DNA of 46,178 bases from UBA10364 sp049611965 (GTDB taxonomy: Bacteria; Bacteroidota; Bacteroidia; Flavobacteriales; Schleiferiaceae): positions 1-46,178 of the forward strand of contig JBMZBC010000014.1 of NCBI GenBank assembly GCA_049611965.1. Direction: 5' to 3'. How positions within the stretch are numbered: position 1 is the stretch's first letter; every line of letters begins with the position of its first letter. The notes beneath the pieces were generated by a model. The model worked only from the letters and a program-made list of their open reading frames with translations, searched no databases and was not told the DNA's origin. A program made the position numbers and the translations under genes. Positions 38,872-46,178 of this stretch are shown piece by piece.

Positions 38872-41800
38872 ATGAATACATTCCCTGAATATTCACACCT
38901 AGATTTAGCTGCCATCCACAAAGCTGTATTAGAGCGTTGGAAGGCAGAAAACGTCTTTGAGCAAACCCTCGAAAAACGCAAAGATGCAGAGCCTTGGATC
39001 TTCTTCGAAGGCCCTCCTAGTGCCAACGGTTTGCCGGGTATTCACCACGTAATGGGACGTTCCTTAAAGGACGTCTTTTGTCGTTATAAAACCCAGCAAG
39101 GTTACCTCGTTGACCGCAAGGCAGGTTGGGATACCCACGGTCTTCCTGTAGAACTTGGTGTCGAAAAAGAATTGGGCATCACCAAGGAAGATATTGGGAG
39201 CAAAATCTCTATTGAAGAGTACAACGATGCCTGTCGCGAAGCAGTGATGCGCTACACCGGGATTTGGAAAGACCTAACCGATCAGATGGGTTACTGGGTA
39301 GACCTTGACGACCCTTATGTTACCTACGATTCCAAATACATGGAAAGCGTTTGGTGGTTGCTCTCTGAACTCTACAATAAAGGCCTCATTTACAAGGGGT
39401 ACACCATTCAACCGTATTCGCCAAAAGCAGGGACTGGATTGAGTTCGCACGAGTTGAACCAACCGGGCTGTTACCGCGACGTAAAAGACAACACCGTGGT
39501 GGCACAGTTCAAGATGGTTCCTTCGGAGCAAAGCACCGCACTTCTAGGTACGGAAGATGCCCACTTCTTGGCATGGACGACTACGCCTTGGACACTACCT
39601 TCAAACACGGCGTTGACCGTTGGGCCGAAGATTGAATATGCACTTGTTAAGACCTTCAATCAATACACCTTTGAGCCAGTAAATATCATTGCCGCTTCAG
39701 GCCTGTTGGGCAAACTGTTCGGCAAGAAGTTTGTCGAAGGTGAGACCGCTGCTTATGAGAAAGGCGCGAAGAAGATTCCTTACGAGATTCTAAAAACCGT
39801 TTCAGGCGCAGACCTGGTCGGTATTAAATACGAGCAGCTTCTCGACTATGCACAGCCTCACGAGCGACCAGAGGATGCCTTCCGCGTGATACCAGGAGAC
39901 TTCGTAACTACCGAAGACGGCACGGGTATTGTGCACACGGCGCCAACCTTCGGTGCTGATGATGCCAAAGTTGCCGCAGATGCTGGCGTACCTCCACTTC
40001 TTGTGATGGACGAGAGTGATAATTTGGTGCCGTTGGTTGATCTGAGAGGGAAGTTCAGAGCTGAATTAGCCGATCCAATGTTCGGTTTGGGTGAAGAATA
40101 CATCAAAGCGGAATACCTCACTGATGAGGAGAAAGAAGCTTCGTTCCAAGAGCAGAGAGAAAAATTAAAACCAATCATTCCAGAGCTAAAAGCCTATTTG
40201 AGCGTGGATGAGCGTATTGCCCTTAAGCTAAAGCTGGAGAACAAGGCGTTCAAGATTGAGAAATACGAACACAGCTACCCGCACTGTTGGCGTACCGACA
40301 AACCTGTTTTGTACTACCCGCTGGACAGCTGGTTCATTAAATCGACCGCAAACAAAGACCAAATGATTGCCTTGAACAAGACGATCAATTGGAAACCGGC
40401 ATCAACAGGAACCGGTCGCTTCGGGAATTGGCTTGAAAACCTCAACGATTGGAACTTAAGCCGCTCTAGATTCTGGGGCATCCCACTGCCTATTTGGAGC
40501 ACCGAGGAAGGCGATGAAAACATCTGTATCGGCAGCGTTGAGCAGTTGCAACAAGAGATTGAAAAATCTATTGCAGCAGGAAACATGGACCACAATCCTT
40601 TGGAAGGTTTCGTTGCTGGCGATATGAGCCGTGAGAACTACGACAAGATTGATCTACACCGCCACATTATGGACACGGTGGTACTAACCAGTGCCTCCGG
40701 AAAAGCGATGCGCCGAGAAAGCGATCTGATCGATGTTTGGTTCGACAGTGGTTCTATGCCGTACGCACAATGGCATTACCCGTTCGAAAACAAAGACAAG
40801 GTCGACAACGGCGGTGCCTACCCTGCAAACTTCATTGCAGAAGGTGTGGACCAAACTAGAGGTTGGTTCTTTACCCTGCACGCCATTTCATCGATGGTGT
40901 TCGATAAAGTCGCCTATAAGAATGTCATTTCAAACGGACTGGTATTGGATAAGAACGGCATGAAGATGTCGAAGCGTCTAGGCAATGCGGTAGATCCATT
41001 TACCACCATGGATAAATACGGCGCGGATGCCCTGCGCTGGTACATGTTGACCAATGCTTCGCCTTGGGACAACTTGCGCTTTGACATGGACGGACTGGAC
41101 GAGGTTCGCCGCAAATTCTTTGGTACCCTTCACAATACTTACGCTTTCTTCGCGCTGTATGCGAATGTGGATGGCTTCAAATTTGAGGAGGCGCCAATTC
41201 CGGTTGCCGACCGCCCAGAAATGGACCAGTGGATTCTGTCTGAACTCAATACGTTGATTGCTCAGGTGGTCGATGGAATGGAAGCTTTCGAGCCTACTCG
41301 TGCCTTCCGTCCTATCCAAGAGTTTACCACAGAAAAACTCTCTAACTGGTACGTGCGTCTCGGTCGTCGTCGCTTCTGGAAAGGCGAGTACGCTGCCGAT
41401 AAGATCAGCGCCTACCAAACCCTTTGGACATGTCTCGAGACCTTGAGCCGATTAATGGCGCCGCTCGCGCCGTTCTATGCAGACAAACTCTACCAAGACC
41501 TCTACAGTGGTGTTGCCCTAGAAGGGGAAAACAGTGTGCATTTGACAAGGTTCCCTGTGTCCGATACTTCTCTAATAAACACCGCTCTCGAGCACAAAAT
41601 CAATACGGCACGCAAACTGACTTCTTTAGTACTAAGTATCCGTAAGAAAGAAAATTTGAAGGTACGTCAGCCTTTGGCGCGTGTTCTAGTACCTGCATTG
41701 AACCAAAAAGATGCCGAGGTATTGGAAAGCATTCAAAATATCCTTTTGGCAGAGGTCAACGTAAAAGCATTGGAGATCATCGCTCCGGATGCTGGCGTCT

Positions 41801-42318
41801 TTGTCAAAAAGGTGAAGCCTAACTTCAAGGCTTTAGGTCCAAAAGTTGGGCGACACATGAAAGCGGTAAAAGCCTTCATTGAAGGAATGGAAAGTGCGGC
41901 CATTGATGCCTTTGAAGCCTCTGGTGAGGTGAGTTTTGAAGACCAAGGACAGACCGTAACCATAAGCATTGAAGATTGTGAAGTGGTTACCGAAGACATC
42001 CCAGGAATGTTGGTGGCCACAGGCGATGGATTAACGGTAGCACTCGATGCGGAACTGACCGAAGCGTTGAAGAACGAAGGATTGGCTAGGGAGCTGGTTA
42101 ACCGCTTGCAGAACCTTCGTAAGTCTTCTGGCTTGGATGTAGTAGATCGTATAGATGTGACGATTCAAGCTGAAGATGCCTTTGCAAGCAGCCTTGCTTC
42201 ATTTGAAGAATATGTAAAAGACGAGGTCCTTGCCGACGCTATCCACTGGGGAACTACTACTGAAAACAGCACGGAGGTAGAAGGGCATGAGATTTGTATT
42301 TCTATTTCCAAGAATTAA
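38872..42318 (+). CDS. ileS: Isoleucyl-tRNA synthetase (type 2-like)
   Basis: IleS charges tRNA-Ile. The 1148-residue protein is of the longer eukaryote-like type 2 and lacks a C-terminal zinc finger. The class I signature after GPPSANGLP reads GIHH (56-59) where type 1 enzymes have HxGH, so the first and third positions are swapped. KMSKR is at 698-702 (NGMKMSKRLGN). WDTHGLPVELGVEKELG (86-102) and the editing domain (about 220-430, including TTTPWTLPSNTALTVGP) are present. Type 2 enzymes resist mupirocin, and the GXHH form has been linked to very high resistance. The gene sits between ridA and a dksA-like gene, a common Flavobacteriales order. Confidence 0.97.
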   Translation: MNTFPEYSHLDLAAIHKAVLERWKAENVFEQTLEKRKDAEPWIFFEGPPSANGLPGIHHVMGRSLKDVFCRYKTQQGYLVDRKAGWDTHGLPVELGVEKELGITKEDIGSKISIEEYNDACREAVMRYTGIWKDLTDQMGYWVDLDDPYVTYDSKYMESVWWLLSELYNKGLIYKGYTIQPYSPKAGTGLSSHELNQPGCYRDVKDNTVVAQFKMVPSEQSTALLGTEDAHFLAWTTTPWTLPSNTALTVGPKIEYALVKTFNQYTFEPVNIIAASGLLGKLFGKKFVEGETAAYEKGAKKIPYEILKTVSGADLVGIKYEQLLDYAQPHERPEDAFRVIPGDFVTTEDGTGIVHTAPTFGADDAKVAADAGVPPLLVMDESDNLVPLVDLRGKFRAELADPMFGLGEEYIKAEYLTDEEKEASFQEQREKLKPIIPELKAYLSVDERIALKLKLENKAFKIEKYEHSYPHCWRTDKPVLYYPLDSWFIKSTANKDQMIALNKTINWKPASTGTGRFGNWLENLNDWNLSRSRFWGIPLPIWSTEEGDENICIGSVEQLQQEIEKSIAAGNMDHNPLEGFVAGDMSRENYDKIDLHRHIMDTVVLTSASGKAMRRESDLIDVWFDSGSMPYAQWHYPFENKDKVDNGGAYPANFIAEGVDQTRGWFFTLHAISSMVFDKVAYKNVISNGLVLDKNGMKMSKRLGNAVDPFTTMDKYGADALRWYMLTNASPWDNLRFDMDGLDEVRRKFFGTLHNTYAFFALYANVDGFKFEEAPIPVADRPEMDQWILSELNTLIAQVVDGMEAFEPTRAFRPIQEFTTEKLSNWYVRLGRRRFWKGEYAADKISAYQTLWTCLETLSRLMAPLAPFYADKLYQDLYSGVALEGENSVHLTRFPVSDTSLINTALEHKINTARKLTSLVLSIRKKENLKVRQPLARVLVPALNQKDAEVLESIQNILLAEVNVKALEIIAPDAGVFVKKVKPNFKALGPKVGRHMKAVKAFIEGMESAAIDAFEASGEVSFEDQGQTVTISIEDCEVVTEDIPGMLVATGDGLTVALDAELTEALKNEGLARELVNRLQNLRKSSGLDVVDRIDVTIQAEDAFASSLASFEEYVKDEVLADAIHWGTTTENSTEVEGHEICISISKN

Positions 42319-42361
42319 TTAAATTCGTGCCTCTCCGACCTAGCACACAAAACTTTGAGAC

Positions 42362-42745
42362 ATGTCAGATCAAGAAAAAACCAGATACAATGATGCTGAG
42401 CTTCAGGAGTTCAGAGCGATCATTGAGAAAAAAATCGCAAAAGCGGAAGAAGATTTAGCCTTGTTGCGCGAGCAGTTCGCAAACGACATGAACAACGGTA
42501 CAGACGATACGTCGCCGCAGTTCAAATCTTTTGAAGAGGGTTCAATCACCATGAGTAAAGAGCGCAATTCACAACTTGCCTCGCGCCAAGAAAAATTCAT
42601 TCGCGACCTCAAAAACGCAATTATCCGTATCGAGAACAAAACCTACGGTATTTGTCGCGTTACCGGAAAGCTGATTGAGGCAGACCGTCTAAAATTGGTA
42701 CCGCACGCGACATTGAGCATGGAAGCGAAACTCAAGCAGCGTTGA
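42362..42745 (+). CDS. TraR/DksA-family regulator without zinc cysteines
   Basis: This 127-residue protein has the DksA/TraR layout: an N-terminal coiled coil (about 10-85) and a C-terminal globular part with YGICRVTGKLIEADRLKLVP (95-114). DksA binds RNA polymerase through the secondary channel and tunes rRNA and amino-acid promoters with ppGpp. Only one of the four zinc-finger cysteines (Cys98) remains, and the coiled-coil tip has GTDDTSPQ instead of DxxDxA. Both features look lineage-typical for Bacteroidota, by my recollection. Its stop TGA overlaps the TTG start of lspA, so the pair is translationally coupled. Confidence 0.88.
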   Translation: MSDQEKTRYNDAELQEFRAIIEKKIAKAEEDLALLREQFANDMNNGTDDTSPQFKSFEEGSITMSKERNSQLASRQEKFIRDLKNAIIRIENKTYGICRVTGKLIEADRLKLVPHATLSMEAKLKQR

Positions 42746-43329
42746 GAAAAGCGACCTTCATCGTTTTAGCGGTTCTCCTCGTAGACCAACTCGTGAAGCT
42801 TTGGGTGAAGAGTACTATGTATTTGGGCCAGAGCTATGAAATCACGCCATGGTTTTACATTCACTTCACCGAAAATCCCGGAATGGCATTTGGCCTCGAA
42901 CTGGGCGGTGTCGCGGGTAAATTAGCCCTAACTATTTTCCGTATTGGAGCTATCGCTGGTATCATTTATTGGCTCCGTTCGACCATCAAATCCGGCACAA
43001 CCAACGTCGCAATCTGGGGGATCAGTCTCATCCTCGCAGGTGCTGTTGGCAATGTCTTAGACAGCCTGTACTACGGCTTAATTTTTTCAGATTCTCTGGG
43101 CCGAGTGGCAGAGTTCATGCCTGAGGCAGGAGGTTACGCGCCAGTACTACAAGGCAAGGTGGTAGATATGCTCTACTTCCCACTGTACGCTGGAAACTTG
43201 CCAGAGTGGGTGCCTGTTTGGGGCGGTCAATTCTTCACTTTCTTCCGTCCTATTTTCAACATTGCCGACACTGCCATCTCAGTAGGTGTAGGACTTTTGT
43301 TCCTTTTTCAACGCAGCGTTTTTAAATAA
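42742..43329 (+). CDS. lspA: Lipoprotein signal peptidase II
   Basis: LspA cleaves prolipoprotein signal peptides at the inner membrane after diacylglyceryl transfer. The 195-residue protein has four membrane segments and the catalytic Asp pair in GNVLDSLYYGLIF (about 117-129) and FNIADTAISVG (about 173-183); FTENPGMAFG (about 46-55) is the conserved NxGxAFG region. The start is a TTG overlapping the upstream stop (TTGA); no ATG is in a sensible place before the first membrane helix. About 30 residues between the third and fourth segments exceed E. coli LspA, as usual in Bacteroidota. Targets include the lipoproteins encoded near 9 kb. The stop overlaps the pdeM start (TAATG). Confidence 0.95.
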   Translation: MRKATFIVLAVLLVDQLVKLWVKSTMYLGQSYEITPWFYIHFTENPGMAFGLELGGVAGKLALTIFRIGAIAGIIYWLRSTIKSGTTNVAIWGISLILAGAVGNVLDSLYYGLIFSDSLGRVAEFMPEAGGYAPVLQGKVVDMLYFPLYAGNLPEWVPVWGGQFFTFFRPIFNIADTAISVGVGLLFLFQRSVFK

Positions 43330-44033
43330 TGGAGCAGTGGCTGGACTACACGTTCGGCGGCCACTCTTGTCGCTTGTACTTTGACGGTTCACTCTACGTC
43401 GAAGACCTCAACACCTTATTTCTTTCCGACATCCATTTGGGTAAAGGGGGCCAATTTCGCAAAGAAGGCATCCCCACTCCTATTGCTGTCCACCGCTTTG
43501 GTATGAAACGACTCTCAGCGGCCATAGATCGTCACCCAACCTCTACCGTCATCTTCCTTGGCGACCTGTTCGAAGGTGCCCAAAACAAGGAAACTTCCGA
43601 GCTCCTCGATTTCATCAAAGACCGAAGCGAACGAACCTTTATTCTAGTCAAAGGCAACCACGATTTCGACCTGCCTAGTTGGTCGGAACTGCTGGTATAC
43701 GACCAGTACAGCACGGGCAATTTCCTTTGTCTGCACGAACCGCCAGGGTCGGATTTCTCCAAGAACTGCTCTTTTGATGAAGCAAGAGCACGCCGCATAC
43801 ACCCTGAATTAAACGAAGATAAAGTGCTTATCTGTGGTCATTTACACCCTGGAGCCACCCTAAAAGGCAAAGGGCGATTCCGCGTCAAAATGAAAGCGTT
43901 TTTCTTCAACCATTGGATTGGAATCTTGCCTGCGTTCGGCGCGCTAACCGGTCATTATTCGCTGGCTGAAAACGGCACTTACTTCGGCATTGCTGAAAAC
44001 TATGTCGTGCCGCTCGGGGATTGGGATAAATAG
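43329..44033 (+). CDS. pdeM: Metallophosphoesterase (PdeM-like, ligase-associated)
   Basis: This 234-residue calcineurin-like phosphoesterase shows the four metal-binding motifs in order: LSDIHLGKGG (33-42), FLGDLFEG (about 75-82), KGNHDFDLPS (about 104-113) and CGHLHPG (about 174-180), plus KMKAFFFNHWIGILPAFG typical of the PdeM branch. PdeM is found beside a DNA ligase, an exonuclease and the Lhr-like helicase in DNA-damage clusters of many bacteria; none of those is in this window. It is translationally coupled to lspA. A terminator-like hairpin follows, ending the ridA-ileS-dksA-lspA-pdeM unit. Confidence 0.9.
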   Translation: MEQWLDYTFGGHSCRLYFDGSLYVEDLNTLFLSDIHLGKGGQFRKEGIPTPIAVHRFGMKRLSAAIDRHPTSTVIFLGDLFEGAQNKETSELLDFIKDRSERTFILVKGNHDFDLPSWSELLVYDQYSTGNFLCLHEPPGSDFSKNCSFDEARARRIHPELNEDKVLICGHLHPGATLKGKGRFRVKMKAFFFNHWIGILPAFGALTGHYSLAENGTYFGIAENYVVPLGDWDK

Positions 44034-44060
44034 ACCTATTTTAACCCTCCTTTAACCATT

Positions 44061-44085
44061 AAAAAAAGACGGATTCCGTTTTTTT
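44061..44085 (+). terminator. Intrinsic terminator after pdeM
   Basis: A7 (44061-44067), a two-base GA bulge, CGG, loop ATT, CCG (44076-44078) and T7 (44079-44085) form an A/T-extended hairpin ending in a T run, 27 nt after the pdeM stop. Confidence 0.65.
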
Positions 44086-44108
44086 GAACCCACGAAAAAT
44101 CAATACGT

Positions 44109-45104
44109 ATGGAAACTGCGCCAGATATTGTTGCATTGAACGAATCGATAAAAAACGAAAGCGCCTTTATCGATCTGCTGCAAAGCGAATTAAGTAAGGT
44201 CATCGTTGGACAAAAGGGCATGGTCGAAGGTTTGCTCATCGGACTCCTTGCCGACGGTCATATTTTGCTCGAAGGTGTGCCTGGATTGGCAAAAACACTA
44301 GCCATCAACAGCCTCAGTAAAACCATTGGAGCTTCTTTCTCTAGGGTCCAATTCACACCTGACCTGCTCCCTTCGGATGTTGTGGGTACGCAGATCTACA
44401 ACATGAAGGAGCACAAGTTTGAAACCAAACAAGGGCCCATCTTTAGCAACTTTGTTTTGGCAGATGAAATCAACCGCGCTCCTGCCAAGGTACAGAGCGC
44501 CCTGCTTGAAGCCATGCAGGAACGTCAAGTAACCCTTGGCGAAAACAGCTATCCACTACCAACGCCGTTCTTGGTAATGGCTACCCAGAACCCGGTTGAA
44601 CAAGAAGGTACCTACCCACTTCCTGAAGCACAGATGGACCGCTTTCTGCTCAAAGTAACCCTTACTTACCCACAGCGTGAAGACGAACGCACCATCATGC
44701 GCAACCAACTCCAAGGTGGATTAGCCACCCTAAACGCAGTGGTTAGTACAGATCAGATCTTGAATGCTCGCAAGGCAGTCGACAGTATATACATGGACGA
44801 GAAGATCGAATCCTACATCCTCGATATTGTATTCGCTACTCGTTTCCCAGATAAATTCAACATCACTGGACTTGACAACAAAATAAGTTTTGGCGCTTCA
44901 CCGCGTGGTTCTATCGCCTTAGCAAAGGCGGCGAAATGTCATGCATTCCTAAGACATCGTGGTTTCGTGATTCCTGAAGATGTTCGCGCCGTAGCGCCAT
45001 CCGTGCTGCGTCACCGCATTGGCCTAAGCTACGAAGCAGAGGCCGAGGAGCTCACTCAGGACGCCATCGTCACAGAGATCTTAAATACACTTATGGTCCC
45101 ATAA
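44109..45104 (+). CDS. MoxR-family AAA+ ATPase
   Basis: MoxR ATPases act as chaperone-like remodelers, usually with a von Willebrand or DUF58 partner. The 331-residue protein has Walker A GVPGLAKT (56-63), Walker B FVLADEINRAP (about 117-127), a sensor region LVMATQNPVEQEGTYPLPEA (about 156-175) and the C-terminal helical lid ending at VLRHRIGLSYEAEAE. The next gene encodes the typical DUF58 partner, and the third gene appears to be another cluster member, so this is the front of a Bat-type operon. The gene starts 23 nt after the pdeM terminator. Confidence 0.95.
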   Translation: METAPDIVALNESIKNESAFIDLLQSELSKVIVGQKGMVEGLLIGLLADGHILLEGVPGLAKTLAINSLSKTIGASFSRVQFTPDLLPSDVVGTQIYNMKEHKFETKQGPIFSNFVLADEINRAPAKVQSALLEAMQERQVTLGENSYPLPTPFLVMATQNPVEQEGTYPLPEAQMDRFLLKVTLTYPQREDERTIMRNQLQGGLATLNAVVSTDQILNARKAVDSIYMDEKIESYILDIVFATRFPDKFNITGLDNKISFGASPRGSIALAKAAKCHAFLRHRGFVIPEDVRAVAPSVLRHRIGLSYEAEAEELTQDAIVTEILNTLMVP

Positions 45105-45117
45105 ATAGACCTAAGAA

Positions 45118-45987
45118 TTGGACGCAATAACATTACTTCAGAAAGTTCGACGCATCGAAATCAAGACGCGTAGACTGAGCGATCAACTCTTTTCAGGAGA
45201 GTACCAAAGTTCGTTCAAAGGGCGAGGTATGAGTTTTGCCGAAGTACGTCCCTACCAAAGTGGCGACGATGTGCGAAGCATCGATTGGAACGTCACCGCA
45301 CGAAAACGCGCGCCCTACATCAAAGTATTCGAAGAAGAACGCGAGCTCACCCTATACCTTGTCGTGGACATCAGCCGTAGTACCTCCTTCGGCGCCTCAA
45401 GCCGCAGCAAAAGAGACTTGCAAACAGAAATTGCCGCCACCTTGGCATTCAGCGCCTTGGGCAACAACGATAAAATTGGCCTAATCCTTTTCGCTGGATC
45501 TGTGGAGAAAGTAATTCCGCCGAAAAAAGGAAAGAAGCACGTTATGCGCATCATACAAACCTTGCTCGAATGGGAAACTCAGAGTGAAGGAACAGATGTG
45601 GACAGCGCCATAGCGCACCTGTTGAAAATACAGAAGCGCCACAGCAATGTATTCTTGATGAGTGACTTCTTAGGTCCCGAACCTGCTCGCAACTTTAAAA
45701 TCGCTGCCAAGCGCTTTGACCTCTGTGCTGTCCACAGTTATGAGCACAAAGAGGTCGAATTTCCAAAAGTGGGGCTCGTACCTATGCGCGACGCAGAAAC
45801 CGGCCAGGTACGTTGGACCAATTCAAACAGTAAAGCTTTTTCAGCCAGTTTAAAAGAACGCTACCAACAAAAGAAAGAGGCCCTAAATGCGCTCACCAAG
45901 CGTTCTGGTGCTGGACTTGTTTCGGTAGAAATGAATGAAGATTTCGTCCCGCCACTTTTGCATTATTTAAAGACGAAGGCAAGATGA
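45118..45987 (+). CDS. DUF58 domain protein (MoxR partner)
   Basis: This 289-residue protein contains the DUF58 motif RPYQSGDDVRSIDWNVTARK (44-63), followed by a von Willebrand-like fold with VVDISRSTSFGA (81-92) as a MIDAS-type DxSxS segment. The start is a TTG 13 nt after the moxR stop, and its residues (DAITLLQKVRRIEIKTR) match the usual DUF58 N terminus. A later Met at residue 39 (GMSFAEVRPYQ) would truncate the conserved region. The protein is soluble and thought to work with MoxR in envelope maintenance. Its stop overlaps the start of the next gene (ATGA). Confidence 0.92.
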   Translation: MDAITLLQKVRRIEIKTRRLSDQLFSGEYQSSFKGRGMSFAEVRPYQSGDDVRSIDWNVTARKRAPYIKVFEEERELTLYLVVDISRSTSFGASSRSKRDLQTEIAATLAFSALGNNDKIGLILFAGSVEKVIPPKKGKKHVMRIIQTLLEWETQSEGTDVDSAIAHLLKIQKRHSNVFLMSDFLGPEPARNFKIAAKRFDLCAVHSYEHKEVEFPKVGLVPMRDAETGQVRWTNSNSKAFSASLKERYQQKKEALNALTKRSGAGLVSVEMNEDFVPPLLHYLKTKAR

Positions 45988-46178
45988 TGCACAAGTATGT
46001 ATTTTTCATTGCTGCCCTGCTCTTTGGGCTGAGCGCTGCAGGCCAGAGAAACCAGGGCACTATAGATCCTTCAGTCCTCCGTGCACAAACAGATTCTTCC
46101 CAATATTTGGTTGGAGACATCGTAGAATACACGCTGGAATATCCTCTCGTCGCCACCTCTTTTTCTCTAGATACGGTT
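45984..46178 (+). CDS. Exported Bat-cluster protein (5' part)
   Basis: The reading frame runs off the right edge after 65 codons. It starts with MMHKYVFFIAALLFGLSAAG, a signal peptide, overlapping the DUF58 stop by 4 nt; the second ATG (45987) would serve equally. The mature part SSQYLVGDIVEYTLEYPL resembles the opening of a BatD-like or related immunoglobulin-like exported protein. The position after moxR and DUF58 fits that, but too little is visible to assign a family. Confidence 0.7.
   Translation, partial: MMHKYVFFIAALLFGLSAAGQRNQGTIDPSVLRAQTDSSQYLVGDIVEYTLEYPLVATSFSLDTV

Noticed and set aside
1..46178. Mobile element, prophage, CRISPR array, toxin-antitoxin or defence island
   Set aside because: No transposase, integrase, phage structural gene, regularly spaced repeat or paired small toxin/antitoxin genes are seen on either strand.

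Overview
The window is a compact, chromosome-like stretch of 46 kb from a member of the Bacteroidota, most likely the order Flavobacteriales (a marine Cryomorphaceae or Schleiferiaceae relative would fit; this placement is inference). The support is: several intergenic boxes matching the Bacteroidota promoter element TAnnTTTG, some with TTG 17-21 nt upstream; almost no Shine-Dalgarno sequences; lineage-typical proteins (DUF6427, DUF6341, DUF5362, an HU-CCDC81/SPOR protein, a CotH protein with a Bacteroidota-style C-terminal tail, single-subunit b558-type SdhC); and the order ridA-ileS-dksA-like-lspA. Coding density is very high, with many 1-4 nt stop/start overlaps and three convergent 3' overlaps. 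A run of 97 Ns inside rmlA shows this is a draft scaffold. I see no tRNA or rRNA, IS element, prophage, CRISPR array or recognisable defence system.

Layout. 1-5.3 kb: a CotH-like exported protein and a DUF2147 protein, then the Kdo genes kdsA and kdsD, then an FAD amine-oxidase-like flavoprotein with a small membrane protein. 5.3-10.4 kb: DUF2200 and DUF5362 proteins, a small basic protein on the minus strand, menB, an intergenic region rich in inverted repeats, then a probable operon of a Nudix-derived regulator, a nitroreductase-fold protein and two lipoprotein hydrolases. 10.5-17.1 kb: an RNA/DNA maintenance and translation group (RluA-type pseudouridine synthase, CYTH protein, trmB, an O6-alkylguanine ATL protein, a CAT-fold acyltransferase on the minus strand, a YjbR protein, lepA, a GyrI-like protein) closed by a bidirectional terminator. 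17.1-20.6 kb: sdhCAB on the minus strand. 20.7-22.8 kb: an aminopeptidase P and an alpha/beta hydrolase on the plus strand. 22.8-25.3 kb: gdhA and dprA on the minus strand. 25.4-26.9 kb: the HU/SPOR protein and an acyl-CoA thioesterase on the plus strand.

26.9-38.0 kb is mostly minus strand: a GT9 glycosyltransferase with DUF6427, then purD, a prenyl diphosphate synthase, rmlA, an RND/MMPL exporter and secA, the last five tightly packed and led by a good secA promoter. A 55-codon DUF6341 gene lies on the plus strand between the two groups. The only gene-free stretch over 300 bp is 37997-38430, between secA and ridA; it carries two minus-strand promoters and one plus-strand promoter box. 38.4-44.0 kb: ridA-ileS-dksA-like-lspA-pdeM. 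44.1 kb to the right edge: moxR, a DUF58 gene and the start of an exported protein, the usual beginning of a Bat (Bacteroides aerotolerance-type) cluster.

Functionally this is housekeeping: envelope polysaccharide supply (kdsA, kdsD, rmlA, GT9), respiration and menaquinone (sdhCAB, menB), secretion and lipoprotein maturation (secA, lspA), tRNA/rRNA modification and translation (trmB, rluA-type, lepA, ileS) and DNA repair or uptake (ATL, dprA, pdeM). The observations most worth a second look are small ones: a GXHH-type (swapped HIGH) signature in isoleucyl-tRNA synthetase, a hydrolase gene flanked by hairpins with identical arms, the unexplained promoter far upstream of secA, nested inverted repeats in front of the Nudix-derived regulator, and an assembly gap that appears to hide no sequence. 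I did not find convincing evidence for a new multi-gene system.
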